Shown here piece after piece: positions 1 through 5,125 of a stretch of 6,137 nt of DNA. Within the stretch, counting starts at the first letter, position 1. Each line of letters starts with the position of its first letter. A program made the position numbers and the translations under genes. The stretch is from Pseudomonadota bacterium (lineage in GTDB: Bacteria > Pseudomonadota > Alphaproteobacteria > Sphingomonadales > Sphingomonadaceae): assembly GCA_023386515.1 (NCBI GenBank), contig JAEWJQ010000245.1, positions 1 through 6,137 on the forward strand. The letters are read 5' to 3'. The notes under the pieces are model-generated. The model was not told the origin of the DNA, searched no databases, and saw only the letters and a program-made list of their open reading frames with translations.

Positions 1-8
1 GCATAAAC

Positions 9-23
9 CCCGCGCAGAGCGGG
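9..23. other. short hairpin at left edge
   Basis: CCCGC (9-13), loop GCAGA, GCGGG (19-23) form a 5-bp stem. On the minus strand it is followed by GTTTAT, a weak T-rich tail, as in a poor rho-independent terminator, but no minus-strand gene ends here. A GGGGCCCC palindrome follows at 29-36. The rest of bases 1-80 shows no coding region that I can support. Confidence 0.2.
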
Positions 24-80
24 CGATTGGGGCCCCCATTACCCCTCCCGCGTCGGACCGGATCGCGCTAAGGCGCGACC

Positions 81-335
81 ATGGCGAGGAAGAAGCGCTA
101 CCTGACCGCGACGATGGCGGACGGCTATGTGAAGACGATCGGTCCTACCGCTGCGCCCTTCACCCATTACTGGCGGATCGTCGCCTATCTGCAGAACGGC
201 AAGACCGAGGTATTCTGGGGCCACGCCGTGTCGGCGAAGGAGGCTGCAGGCAAACGGGCGCTGACCGAGCAGGCTGCCCGCAGATACGGCTGGCAGCGCT
301 TCGACTTCGAGGTCGTGGCGCTGACCGAACATTGA
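81..335 (+). CDS. small conserved-looking hypothetical protein, 84 aa
   Basis: I do not recognise this family and assign no function. The product is a soluble, basic 84-residue protein with no signal peptide, membrane segment or cysteine. It starts MARKKRY, has an aromatic middle section with HYWRIVAYLQNGKTEVFWG (about residues 29-47), then a helical, Ala/Lys/Arg-rich stretch (about 49-67), and ends in a short strand-like FDFEVVAL. This alternation suggests a small alpha/beta domain. The ATG is preceded by a TAAGG at 69-73, seven bases upstream, a reasonable ribosome-binding site. Codons strongly favour G or C in third position, as in the neighbouring genes, which argues that it is real. It converges on the SDR gene with a 50-bp gap, so it is probably not part of the catabolic unit. 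A possible promoter lies in the 80 bases upstream but I could not identify one. Confidence 0.72.
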   Translation: MARKKRYLTATMADGYVKTIGPTAAPFTHYWRIVAYLQNGKTEVFWGHAVSAKEAAGKRALTEQAARRYGWQRFDFEVVALTEH

Positions 336-341
336 TCCCGC

Positions 342-359
342 GGCCGCCAACCTGCGGCC
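342..359. terminator. possible hairpin between convergent genes
   Basis: GGCCGC (342-347), a six-base loop, then GCGGCC (354-359) form a perfect 6-bp GC stem in the 50-bp gap between two convergent genes. There is no T tract on either side, so it is not a typical rho-independent terminator. Position is the main argument; in GC-rich DNA such stems also arise by chance. Confidence 0.25.
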
Positions 360-385
360 AGAACTCCAGCCGCCGTCCCGGGCGA

Positions 386-1285
386 TCAGGCCGACAGTCT
401 GGCGTTCGCCGCGGCATCGCGCTGGGCGGCAGCGACTTCCCGCTCGGCCTGGAAGAAGCCGTAAGGCGGTACGAAGCCGTCGGCCCGGTCGGTGATCGTC
501 GGCCAGTGTCGGATCACCTGAACGTCCGCATCGGCGTCATGCCCCACATAGACACCCTGCGTCAGCGTGACGTTGGCCACCGCGAAATGGCCGGCGCCGG
601 CGCATAGGATGGTGCGCGTCGGTGCATCGTCCCCGACCAGCCGCAACAGTCCCGGCGATACGCGTTCCGGCGCCAGCGTGCGCAGGCTGTCGGCGTCGAG
701 CACCCCCTCGGTCATCTGCGTCGCGGCCGTCGGGGCAAGGCAGTTGACGCGAATGTCGTATTTCTCACCTTCGATGCTCAGCGTCTGCATCAGCCCGACC
801 AGCGCCATCTTGGCGGCGCCGTAATTCGCCTGGCCGAAATTGCCATAGAGGCCCGAAGAGGAGGTGGTCATCACGATCCGTCCGTAGCGGCGGCTACGCA
901 TCGGTTCCCACACCGCCTTGGTGCAGATCGCGGCCCCCATCAGGTGCACGTCGACCACCGTCCGGAAATCGGCCATCGTCATCTTGGCGAAGCTCTTGTC
1001 GCGCAGGATGCCGGCGGTGTTGATCAGAATGTAGACCGACCCCCATTGCGCAAGCGCCGTGTCGACCATGGCGGCGACCGCCTGCTCGTCGGTGACCGAT
1101 CCGATCGCCGCGATCGCCGTGCCGCCGCCCGCGCGGATCTCGTCCACCACGGCCGCAGCAGCCTGTTCGGACAGATCGTTGACGACCAGCTGCGCGCCCT
1201 TGCTGGCCAAGTAGAGCGCATGAGCGCGTCCCAAGCCGCCGCCCGCTCCGGTCACGATCGCGACCCGCCCGTCCAGTGCCATCAT
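386..1285 (-). CDS. SDR-family oxidoreductase, MFE-2 (3R)-hydroxyacyl-CoA dehydrogenase type
   Basis: This is a classical short-chain dehydrogenase of 299 aa, closest in pattern to the (3R)-hydroxyacyl-CoA dehydrogenase domain of the multifunctional enzyme MFE-2 (HSD17B4). Visible motifs are the Rossmann TGAGGGLG (residues 12-19), an acid ending strand 2 (VVND, Asp37) that predicts NAD rather than NADP, NTAGILRD (89-96, where NNAG is usual), VHLMG (113-117), and SGLYGNFGQANYGAAK (144-159) with catalytic Tyr155 and Lys159 and Ser142 thirteen residues before the Tyr. AP-x-A-x-x-x-MTE follows (184-193). The hydratase and sterol-carrier domains of MFE-2 are absent, so it is a stand-alone enzyme with a tail of about 45 residues. 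It presumably oxidises a hydroxyacyl-CoA in the cytoplasm; the substrate is unknown. Two adjacent ATGs exist: GAGGAG (1290-1295) is 4 bases from the one at 1285 and 7 from the one at 1282, so 1282 may be the true start. It lies 61 bp downstream of tetR in the same direction and has its own putative operator. Confidence 0.92.
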   Translation of the reverse strand: MMALDGRVAIVTGAGGGLGRAHALYLASKGAQLVVNDLSEQAAAAVVDEIRAGGGTAIAAIGSVTDEQAVAAMVDTALAQWGSVYILINTAGILRDKSFAKMTMADFRTVVDVHLMGAAICTKAVWEPMRSRRYGRIVMTTSSSGLYGNFGQANYGAAKMALVGLMQTLSIEGEKYDIRVNCLAPTAATQMTEGVLDADSLRTLAPERVSPGLLRLVGDDAPTRTILCAGAGHFAVANVTLTQGVYVGHDADADVQVIRHWPTITDRADGFVPPYGFFQAEREVAAAQRDAAANARLSA

Positions 1286-1306
1286 CCTGCTCCTCTATCG
1301 CTATGT

Positions 1307-1318
1307 TCACTCGCGTGA
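1307..1318. promoter_or_regulatory. putative TetR operator upstream of the SDR gene
   Basis: TCACTCGCGTGA is an inverted repeat with arms TCAC and GTGA around a 4-bp centre. It is the exact reverse complement of the site at 2091-2102. It lies in the 61-bp gap between the end of tetR and the SDR start, 11 bases upstream of the SDR ribosome-binding site. Read on the minus strand it has the same centre orientation towards the SDR as the other copy has towards the transporter. An extra GTGA half-site lies at 1327-1330. I could not recognise a clear -35/-10 pair for the SDR here. Assignment to the neighbouring TetR protein is inference from location and repetition. Confidence 0.68.
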
Positions 1319-1346
1319 TAACGAACGTGAGGGCAAGTGCAAGACG

Positions 1347-2030
1347 CTAGCGCGATTGTCCCGAACAGAGCGCCTGGAACCCGGCGGCCATGAACGTCGC
1401 CATCACCTCCTTGACCGCCGCGAAGTCGTCGGATTGGCACAAGCCGCCGGACAATTTGTCGATACGACCGGTCCGCGCCAGCGTCAGCATCAGCGCGCCG
1501 GTGACGAAATGATAGCCCCAGAAAATCCGGTCTTCCGGACAGTCGGGCATCGCCTGCTTGAGCAGCGCAATGAGCCGCAGCACGACGGGATCGAAATGCT
1601 GGTCCATCAGCTCCGCCCCCCATTCGGGCGTATTAGCGACCTGAGCGCCGAGCTTCGCGTAATTCTTCCACCCTTCGCCGCCCTCGATATACAGGTCGAG
1701 GTCGGTGTCGAGGAACGCCCGCAGCGCGCCCTCCACGGTCGGTCGACCGTTGCAGGCGTCGGCATAGGCGTCGAGCGCCTGCATCCGCCGGTCCGCCGTC
1801 ACCGCCGCGCGACGCGTGAAGACGGCGTCGAACAGCGCCTTTTTGTCGCTGAAATAATAGTTGAGCAGCGTATGGTGGACGCCGACCTGCTTGGCGACGT
1901 CCTTCAGCGTCACGCCGTGGAGGCCGTGTTTCGAGAACAACTCCTCCGCCGCGTCATAGATCTGCTCCATCGTCTCGGCGCGCTGTTCGGCCTTGCGAGA
2001 GCGGCGGGCGGGTTTTTCGGTCTGGGTCAC
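1347..2030 (-). CDS. TetR-family transcriptional repressor
   Basis: A 227-aa, one-domain-plus-sensor regulator of usual TetR length. The N-terminal DNA-binding domain spans about residues 21-67: MEQIYDAAEELFSKHG forms helix 1, TLKDVAKQVGV (41-51) the helix-turn-helix entry, and HHTLLNYYFSDKKAL (52-66) the recognition helix and the typical YYF-x-x-K-x-x-L ending. Residues about 90-227 form the ligand-binding and dimerisation part, with the pattern GGEGWKNYAKLGAQVANTPEW (117-137) seen in many TetR regulators of lipid and aromatic catabolism. A 20-residue basic, polar extension precedes helix 1. The start is GTG at 2030, supported by GGAGGG (2038-2043) seven bases upstream; no in-frame ATG lies just before it. 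It is transcribed divergently from the transporter-esterase pair and reads towards the SDR gene. Its own promoter contains a palindrome, suggesting autorepression. The ligand is not predictable; a CoA ester or released acid would fit the neighbours. Confidence 0.93.
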   Translation of the reverse strand: MTQTEKPARRSRKAEQRAETMEQIYDAAEELFSKHGLHGVTLKDVAKQVGVHHTLLNYYFSDKKALFDAVFTRRAAVTADRRMQALDAYADACNGRPTVEGALRAFLDTDLDLYIEGGEGWKNYAKLGAQVANTPEWGAELMDQHFDPVVLRLIALLKQAMPDCPEDRIFWGYHFVTGALMLTLARTGRIDKLSGGLCQSDDFAAVKEVMATFMAAGFQALCSGQSR

Positions 2031-2037
2031 GTGCCAT

Positions 2038-2043
2038 CCCTCC
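2038..2043 (-). promoter_or_regulatory. ribosome-binding site of tetR
   Basis: GGAGGG on the minus strand, seven bases before the GTG at 2030. It decides the non-ATG start for the repressor; an ATG at 2037 is out of frame. Confidence 0.7.
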
Positions 2044-2081
2044 GGCGTTCACCCGATGGCGTCAAGCAGCCTTCGACCGAC

Positions 2082-2109
2082 ATTTTACTCTCACGCGAGT
2101 GAGTGTCCA
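2082..2109 (-). promoter_or_regulatory. predicted tetR promoter with operator in its spacer
   Basis: On the minus strand, TGGACA (2104-2109, five of six matches to TTGACA) is followed after 16 bases by TAAAAT (2082-2087, five of six matches to TATAAT). The transcript would begin near 2075, giving a leader of about 45 bases. The palindrome at 2091-2102 lies entirely within the 16-bp spacer, the classic position for a repressor that blocks RNA polymerase. This is a prediction from consensus matching only. Confidence 0.6.
2091..2102. promoter_or_regulatory. putative TetR operator in the divergent control region
   Basis: TCACGCGAGTGA has arms TCAC and GTGA about a GCGA centre, and the arms extend one base each side to CTCAC and GTGAG (2090-2103). 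An exact copy in inverted orientation is found at 1307-1318. It lies between the predicted -35 and -10 of tetR and just upstream of the predicted -35 of the transporter gene. TetR dimers commonly bind such short palindromes beside their own gene; binding by this particular protein is inference. Confidence 0.75.
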
Positions 2110-2118
2110 TTGACACTC
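2101..2118. repeat. second palindrome over the divergent -35 elements
   Basis: GAGTGTC (2101-2107), CATT, then GACACTC (2112-2118) form a perfect inverted repeat with 7-bp arms. It overlaps the last two bases of the operator at 2091-2102 and covers both the predicted tetR -35 (2104-2109) and the TTGACA at 2110-2115 on the other strand. It shares GAGTG with the first operator but is otherwise different. It could be a second binding site for the same regulator or a site for another one. Confidence 0.55.
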
Positions 2119-2138
2119 CGAAGGGCCTGCCCCATCCT
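2110..2138 (+). promoter_or_regulatory. candidate promoter for the transporter-esterase operon
   Basis: A perfect TTGACA (2110-2115) is followed 17 bases later by CATCCT (2133-2138), which matches TATAAT at only three positions. A better-looking CATAAT at 2144-2149 is 28 bases from the -35 and so badly spaced. The -35 is good; the -10 is weak, so the promoter may need help or the true element may differ. A start near 2145 would leave a leader of about 30 bases before the ATG at 2175. Confidence 0.42.
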
Positions 2139-2174
2139 GCCGGCATAATCCACGCGAAATGGCGGGAGAGGAAC

Positions 2175-3482
2175 ATGGCACTCGCAGGCAGCGTGGCGAC
2201 GGGACGGCCGCATGCACCATCGACCGCGGCGCCGCGACGTCGTCCGGCGATCGTGCTCGCGATGCTCACCTTCGTCTATGTGCTGAACTTTCTCGACCGG
2301 CAATTGCTCGGCATTCTCGCCAAGCCGATCCAGGACAGCCTGCACATCAGCGATGGCCAATTGGGGCTGATCGGCGGCCTGTACTTCGCGATGTTCTATT
2401 GCTTCATCGCCATTCCCGTGAGCTGGCTGGCGGACCGAACGAGCCGGGTCGGTGTCCTGACCTGCGCCTGCGCGATCTGGAGCGCGGCGACGATCGCCTG
2501 CGGCATGGCGCGCACCTACCCGCAGCTGGTGGCGGCCCGGATGGTGGTCGGCTTCGGCGAGGCGGGCGGCGTGCCGCCATCCTACGCTTTGATCACCGAC
2601 ACCTTCGCCCCCGGGCGTCGCGGGGTCGCCTTCGGCATCTACAATCTCGGCCCGCCGATCGGAGCGGCGCTCGGCATCGCGCTCGGCGCCTCGATCGCCG
2701 CGGCCTATGATTGGCGCGACGCCTTCGTGGCGATCGGTCTCGTCGGCCTGGTCGCCGCCCTCGCTTTGCCCTGGATCGTCCCGGAGCCGGCGCGCGGCGC
2801 GTCCGACCCCGGGGCCGCTCCGGCCCAGGCCAAGGCGCCGTTCTGGCAGACGCTCGCCACCTTCTTCCGCAGCCCGGTGATGATGCTCGCCGCCCTCGGC
2901 AGCGGCGCAACGCAGTTCGTCACCTACGGCCTCGGCAATTTCGCGGTGCTTTTCCTGATCCGCGAAAAGGGCATGACCCTGTCGGAGATCGCCATCTGGT
3001 ATGCCGTCGCGATCGTCGTCGGCATGGGCGGCGGCATGATCGCCTCGGGCCGGATCATCGACCATTTCTCGAAGCGCTCGCGCCGGGTCTTCGCCATCGC
3101 CCCGGCGGTATCGCTGGCCATCGCCTTGCCGTTTTACGTGGCCTTCGTCTGGGCGCCGGGCTGGCCGCTCGCGCTGGCGCTACTCACCGTCGTGATGTTC
3201 TTCAATTATTTCTATCTCTCCTGCTCCGTCACGCTGGTGCAAGAGGAAGCCGCGCCCAACCAGCGCGTGCTCGCCGGCGCGCTCCTGCTGCTGGTGATGA
3301 ACTTCATCGGGCTTGGACTCGGCCCAACCTGGGTCGGGGCGGCGAGCGACCGGTTCGCCGCGGGCGGTGCGAGCAATCCGCTGCAACTGTCGCTCTACAC
3401 CCTCGCCCCCTTCTACATCGTCGCCATCGCGCTGTTTCTGGCGCTGGCGCGCACGCTGCGCCGTCGGGAGTTTGCCGCATGA
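2175..3482 (+). CDS. MFS transporter, spinster-like
   Basis: A 435-aa major facilitator superfamily protein, the usual length, with about 12 hydrophobic segments in two halves. TM1 carries FVYVLNFLDRQ (33-43), whose Asp-Arg-Gln is typical of spinster-like and related organic-anion transporters. The loop between TM2 and TM3 has the MFS signature A region SWLADRTSR (83-91). RMVVGFGEAGGVPPSYALI (122-140) is the TM4-5 signature. A central cytoplasmic loop spans about 204-233, and a degenerate motif A repeat GRIIDHFSKRSRR lies at 292-304. The frame stays open to a GTG at 2103, but I choose ATG 2175: it has GGAGAGG at 2165-2171, whereas the GTG lacks a ribosome-binding site and would put coding sequence over the operator and predicted promoter. 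Its stop overlaps the esterase start as ATGA, so the two are almost certainly co-translated. Inner-membrane import of the esterase product, or of a related acid, is the likely role. Substrate is unknown; efflux cannot be excluded. Confidence 0.92.
   Translation: MALAGSVATGRPHAPSTAAPRRRPAIVLAMLTFVYVLNFLDRQLLGILAKPIQDSLHISDGQLGLIGGLYFAMFYCFIAIPVSWLADRTSRVGVLTCACAIWSAATIACGMARTYPQLVAARMVVGFGEAGGVPPSYALITDTFAPGRRGVAFGIYNLGPPIGAALGIALGASIAAAYDWRDAFVAIGLVGLVAALALPWIVPEPARGASDPGAAPAQAKAPFWQTLATFFRSPVMMLAALGSGATQFVTYGLGNFAVLFLIREKGMTLSEIAIWYAVAIVVGMGGGMIASGRIIDHFSKRSRRVFAIAPAVSLAIALPFYVAFVWAPGWPLALALLTVVMFFNYFYLSCSVTLVQEEAAPNQRVLAGALLLLVMNFIGLGLGPTWVGAASDRFAAGGASNPLQLSLYTLAPFYIVAIALFLALARTLRRREFAA
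3466..3481 (+). promoter_or_regulatory. esterase ribosome-binding site with ATGA start-stop overlap
   Basis: GGGAG (3466-3470) lies within the last codons of the transporter gene, eight bases before the esterase ATG at 3479. The ATG shares bases with the transporter TGA (3480-3482). This arrangement indicates translational coupling and fixes the esterase start. Confidence 0.75.
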
Positions 3483-5104
3483 AAACCGTTCTGCTTGCCG
3501 CCGCCTTCGCCGCTGCACCGGCCGCCGCCCAAACCGCGCCCAGCATCGCCGCGCCCGCCGGCACCGTGCGGGGCGTGGCCGACGGGATGCTCGCCGTGTT
3601 CAAGGGCATTCCCTATGCGAAGCCGCCGGTCGGTCCGTTACGCTGGCGCGCGCCGCAACCGCTGCCGCGCTGGTCGGGCACACGCGACGCCACGCAATTC
3701 GGCGCTGCCTGCATGCAGACCCAGGGGCAGAACACCACCATCTATGCCGAGCCGACCATGCCGGTCAGCGAAGATTGCCTGACGCTCAACGTCTGGATGC
3801 CGGCGAAGGCGAAGCGGGCGCCCGTGATGGTGTGGATCCACGGCGGTGCCCTGGCCGGCGGATCGAGCCGCGAGCCGATGTACGACGGCGCGGCCCTCGC
3901 CGCACGCGGCATCGTCGTCGTATCGATCAACTATCGGCTCGGTGTGCTCGGCTGGCTGGCCCATCCTGGGTTGAGCGCTGAAACGCCCGATCGGGTATCG
4001 GGCAATTACGGCTTGCTCGACCAGATCGCCGCGCTGAAATGGGTGCAAGGCAATATCGCGGCGTTCGGTGGCGACCCGCGCAAGGTCACGATCGCGGGTG
4101 AATCGGCGGGCGGGCTCAGCGTCCTCTACCTGATGAGCGCGCCATCGGCGCATGGCCTGTTCAGCAGGGCGATCGCCGAAAGCGCCTATATGATCTCCAT
4201 GCCGGCGCTGAAGACCGTCGCGTTCGGCATGCCGGCGGCCGAAGCGGCGGGGTCCGCGCTCGGCACGGCCCTGCACGCCCCCAACGTCACCGCCCTGCGC
4301 GCGATGAATGCACAGGCGCTGACCGACAGCGCGCCGAAGCTGGGCTTCGCGCCCTTCGGCGTGGTCGACGGCACGCTGCTGCCAGAACAGATGGTGGCGG
4401 CGTTCGATGCCGGCCGGCAGGCCGCGGTTCCCGTGCTGGTCGGCTTCAACCAGGGCGAAATCCGGTCGTTGCGCATGCTGGCTCCGAAAGCCCCGCAAGA
4501 CGCGGCGAGCTACGAGCGCGACATCCGCGCGCGCTACGGCGATCTCGCGGACGCCTTTCTGCGCCTCTATCCGGCGACGACCTATCCTGAGAGCATCCTC
4601 GCCACGACGCGGGACGCGCTGTACGGCTGGACGGCGGAACGGGTGGCGAGGAAACAGACGGGGCGAGGGCAACGCGCCTATCTCTATCTGTTCGATCACA
4701 GCTATCCCGCCGCGGACGATGCCGGTCTGCACGCCTTCCACGCCAGCGAACTCCCCTATGTCTTCGGCTCGTTCGACCGAACGCCGCCGCGCTGGCCGCG
4801 GGTGCCCGACACCGAGGCGGAACGGTCTGTGTCGTCGGCGATGACGGATTATTGGGCGTCCTTCGTCCGTGACGGTCGTCCGATCGCGTCGCGTACCGCG
4901 GCCTGGCCTGCCTATGACCAGACGCGCGCCTATATGCATTTCGCCGCCACGCCGACGCCGTCCCGCGATTTGATGCCCGGCATGTTCGCCCTCAACGAGC
5001 AGGTCGTCTGCCGCCGCCGTGCCGCAGGCACGGTGCCGTGGAACTGGAATGTCGGCCTTTACGCGCCGCTGCCGCCGCTGCCACCGGTCAAGGGCTGCGA
5101 CTGA
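3479..5104 (+). CDS. secreted type-B carboxylesterase
   Basis: A 541-aa serine hydrolase of the type-B carboxylesterase/para-nitrobenzyl esterase family, of typical length. It begins with a signal peptide (MKTVLLAAAFAAAPAAA, probable cut after Ala17), so it should act in the periplasm or outside the cell. Motifs in order: FKGIPYAKPPVGPLRW (41-56), the family signature EDCLTLNVW (98-106), oxyanion-hole HGG (121-123), nucleophile elbow GESAG (207-211) with Ser209, likely catalytic Glu327 in GFNQGEIRSL, and likely catalytic His421 in HASELPYVFG. Cys78 and Cys100 match the family's conserved disulfide; Cys511 and Cys540 could form another. ATG 3479 overlaps the transporter stop (ATGA) and has GGGAG (3466-3470) eight bases upstream. 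The frame extends upstream through the transporter gene, but that part is a shadow. It would cleave a carboxylic ester, releasing an alcohol and an acid; the natural substrate is not predictable from sequence. Sphingomonad relatives include the fumonisin esterase FumD, but I cannot claim that specificity. Confidence 0.94.
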   Translation: MKTVLLAAAFAAAPAAAQTAPSIAAPAGTVRGVADGMLAVFKGIPYAKPPVGPLRWRAPQPLPRWSGTRDATQFGAACMQTQGQNTTIYAEPTMPVSEDCLTLNVWMPAKAKRAPVMVWIHGGALAGGSSREPMYDGAALAARGIVVVSINYRLGVLGWLAHPGLSAETPDRVSGNYGLLDQIAALKWVQGNIAAFGGDPRKVTIAGESAGGLSVLYLMSAPSAHGLFSRAIAESAYMISMPALKTVAFGMPAAEAAGSALGTALHAPNVTALRAMNAQALTDSAPKLGFAPFGVVDGTLLPEQMVAAFDAGRQAAVPVLVGFNQGEIRSLRMLAPKAPQDAASYERDIRARYGDLADAFLRLYPATTYPESILATTRDALYGWTAERVARKQTGRGQRAYLYLFDHSYPAADDAGLHAFHASELPYVFGSFDRTPPRWPRVPDTEAERSVSSAMTDYWASFVRDGRPIASRTAAWPAYDQTRAYMHFAATPTPSRDLMPGMFALNEQVVCRRRAAGTVPWNWNVGLYAPLPPLPPVKGCD

Positions 5105-5107
5105 GCG

Positions 5108-5124
5108 GCGCCGGCGCGCGGCGC
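5108..5124. terminator. possible GC hairpin between convergent genes
   Basis: GCGCCG (5108-5113), loop GCGCG, CGGCGC (5119-5124) form a perfect 6-bp stem that fills most of the 21-bp gap between the convergent esterase and ligase genes. Only two T residues follow on the plus strand and no T run on the minus strand. It may slow polymerase from both sides, but a standard rho-independent terminator is not shown. Confidence 0.3.
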
Positions 5125-5125
5125 T

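Noticed and set aside
1286..1346. A dedicated SDR promoter in the tetR-SDR gap
   Set aside because: TTGCAC and TTGCCC occur on the minus strand, but no -10-like hexamer lies at proper spacing. The operator argues for local control, yet I could not name the promoter elements.
2060..2065. Minus-strand TTGACG as a -35 box for tetR
   Set aside because: A -10 at normal spacing would fall on the ribosome-binding site of tetR, leaving no leader; the TGGACA/TAAAAT pair upstream is better.
1356..2102. 248-residue plus-strand frame antisense to tetR
   Set aside because: Shadow of the TetR gene; no domain, and no ribosome-binding site that I could see.
2091..3065. 324-residue minus-strand frame antisense to the transporter
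   Set aside because: Low-complexity Arg/Asp/Glu/Gly/His-rich translation with no recognisable fold; it also runs across the divergent control region. A shadow of the transporter gene.
2711..3478. Long upstream extension of the esterase frame, giving a 797-residue reading frame
   Set aside because: It lies in another frame of the transporter gene, is Arg/Gly-rich with no domain, and the real esterase start at 3479 has a signal peptide, a ribosome-binding site and the ATGA overlap.
3638..4939. 433-residue open frame antisense to the esterase
   Set aside because: Composition is Arg/His/Gly-rich as expected for an antisense shadow in GC-rich DNA; the plus strand has a full set of catalytic motifs.
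3479..5104. Esterase as a fumonisin esterase (FumD)
   Set aside because: Same broad family and similar length, but type-B esterase specificity cannot be read from general motifs, and no aminotransferase or other fum-type genes are visible.
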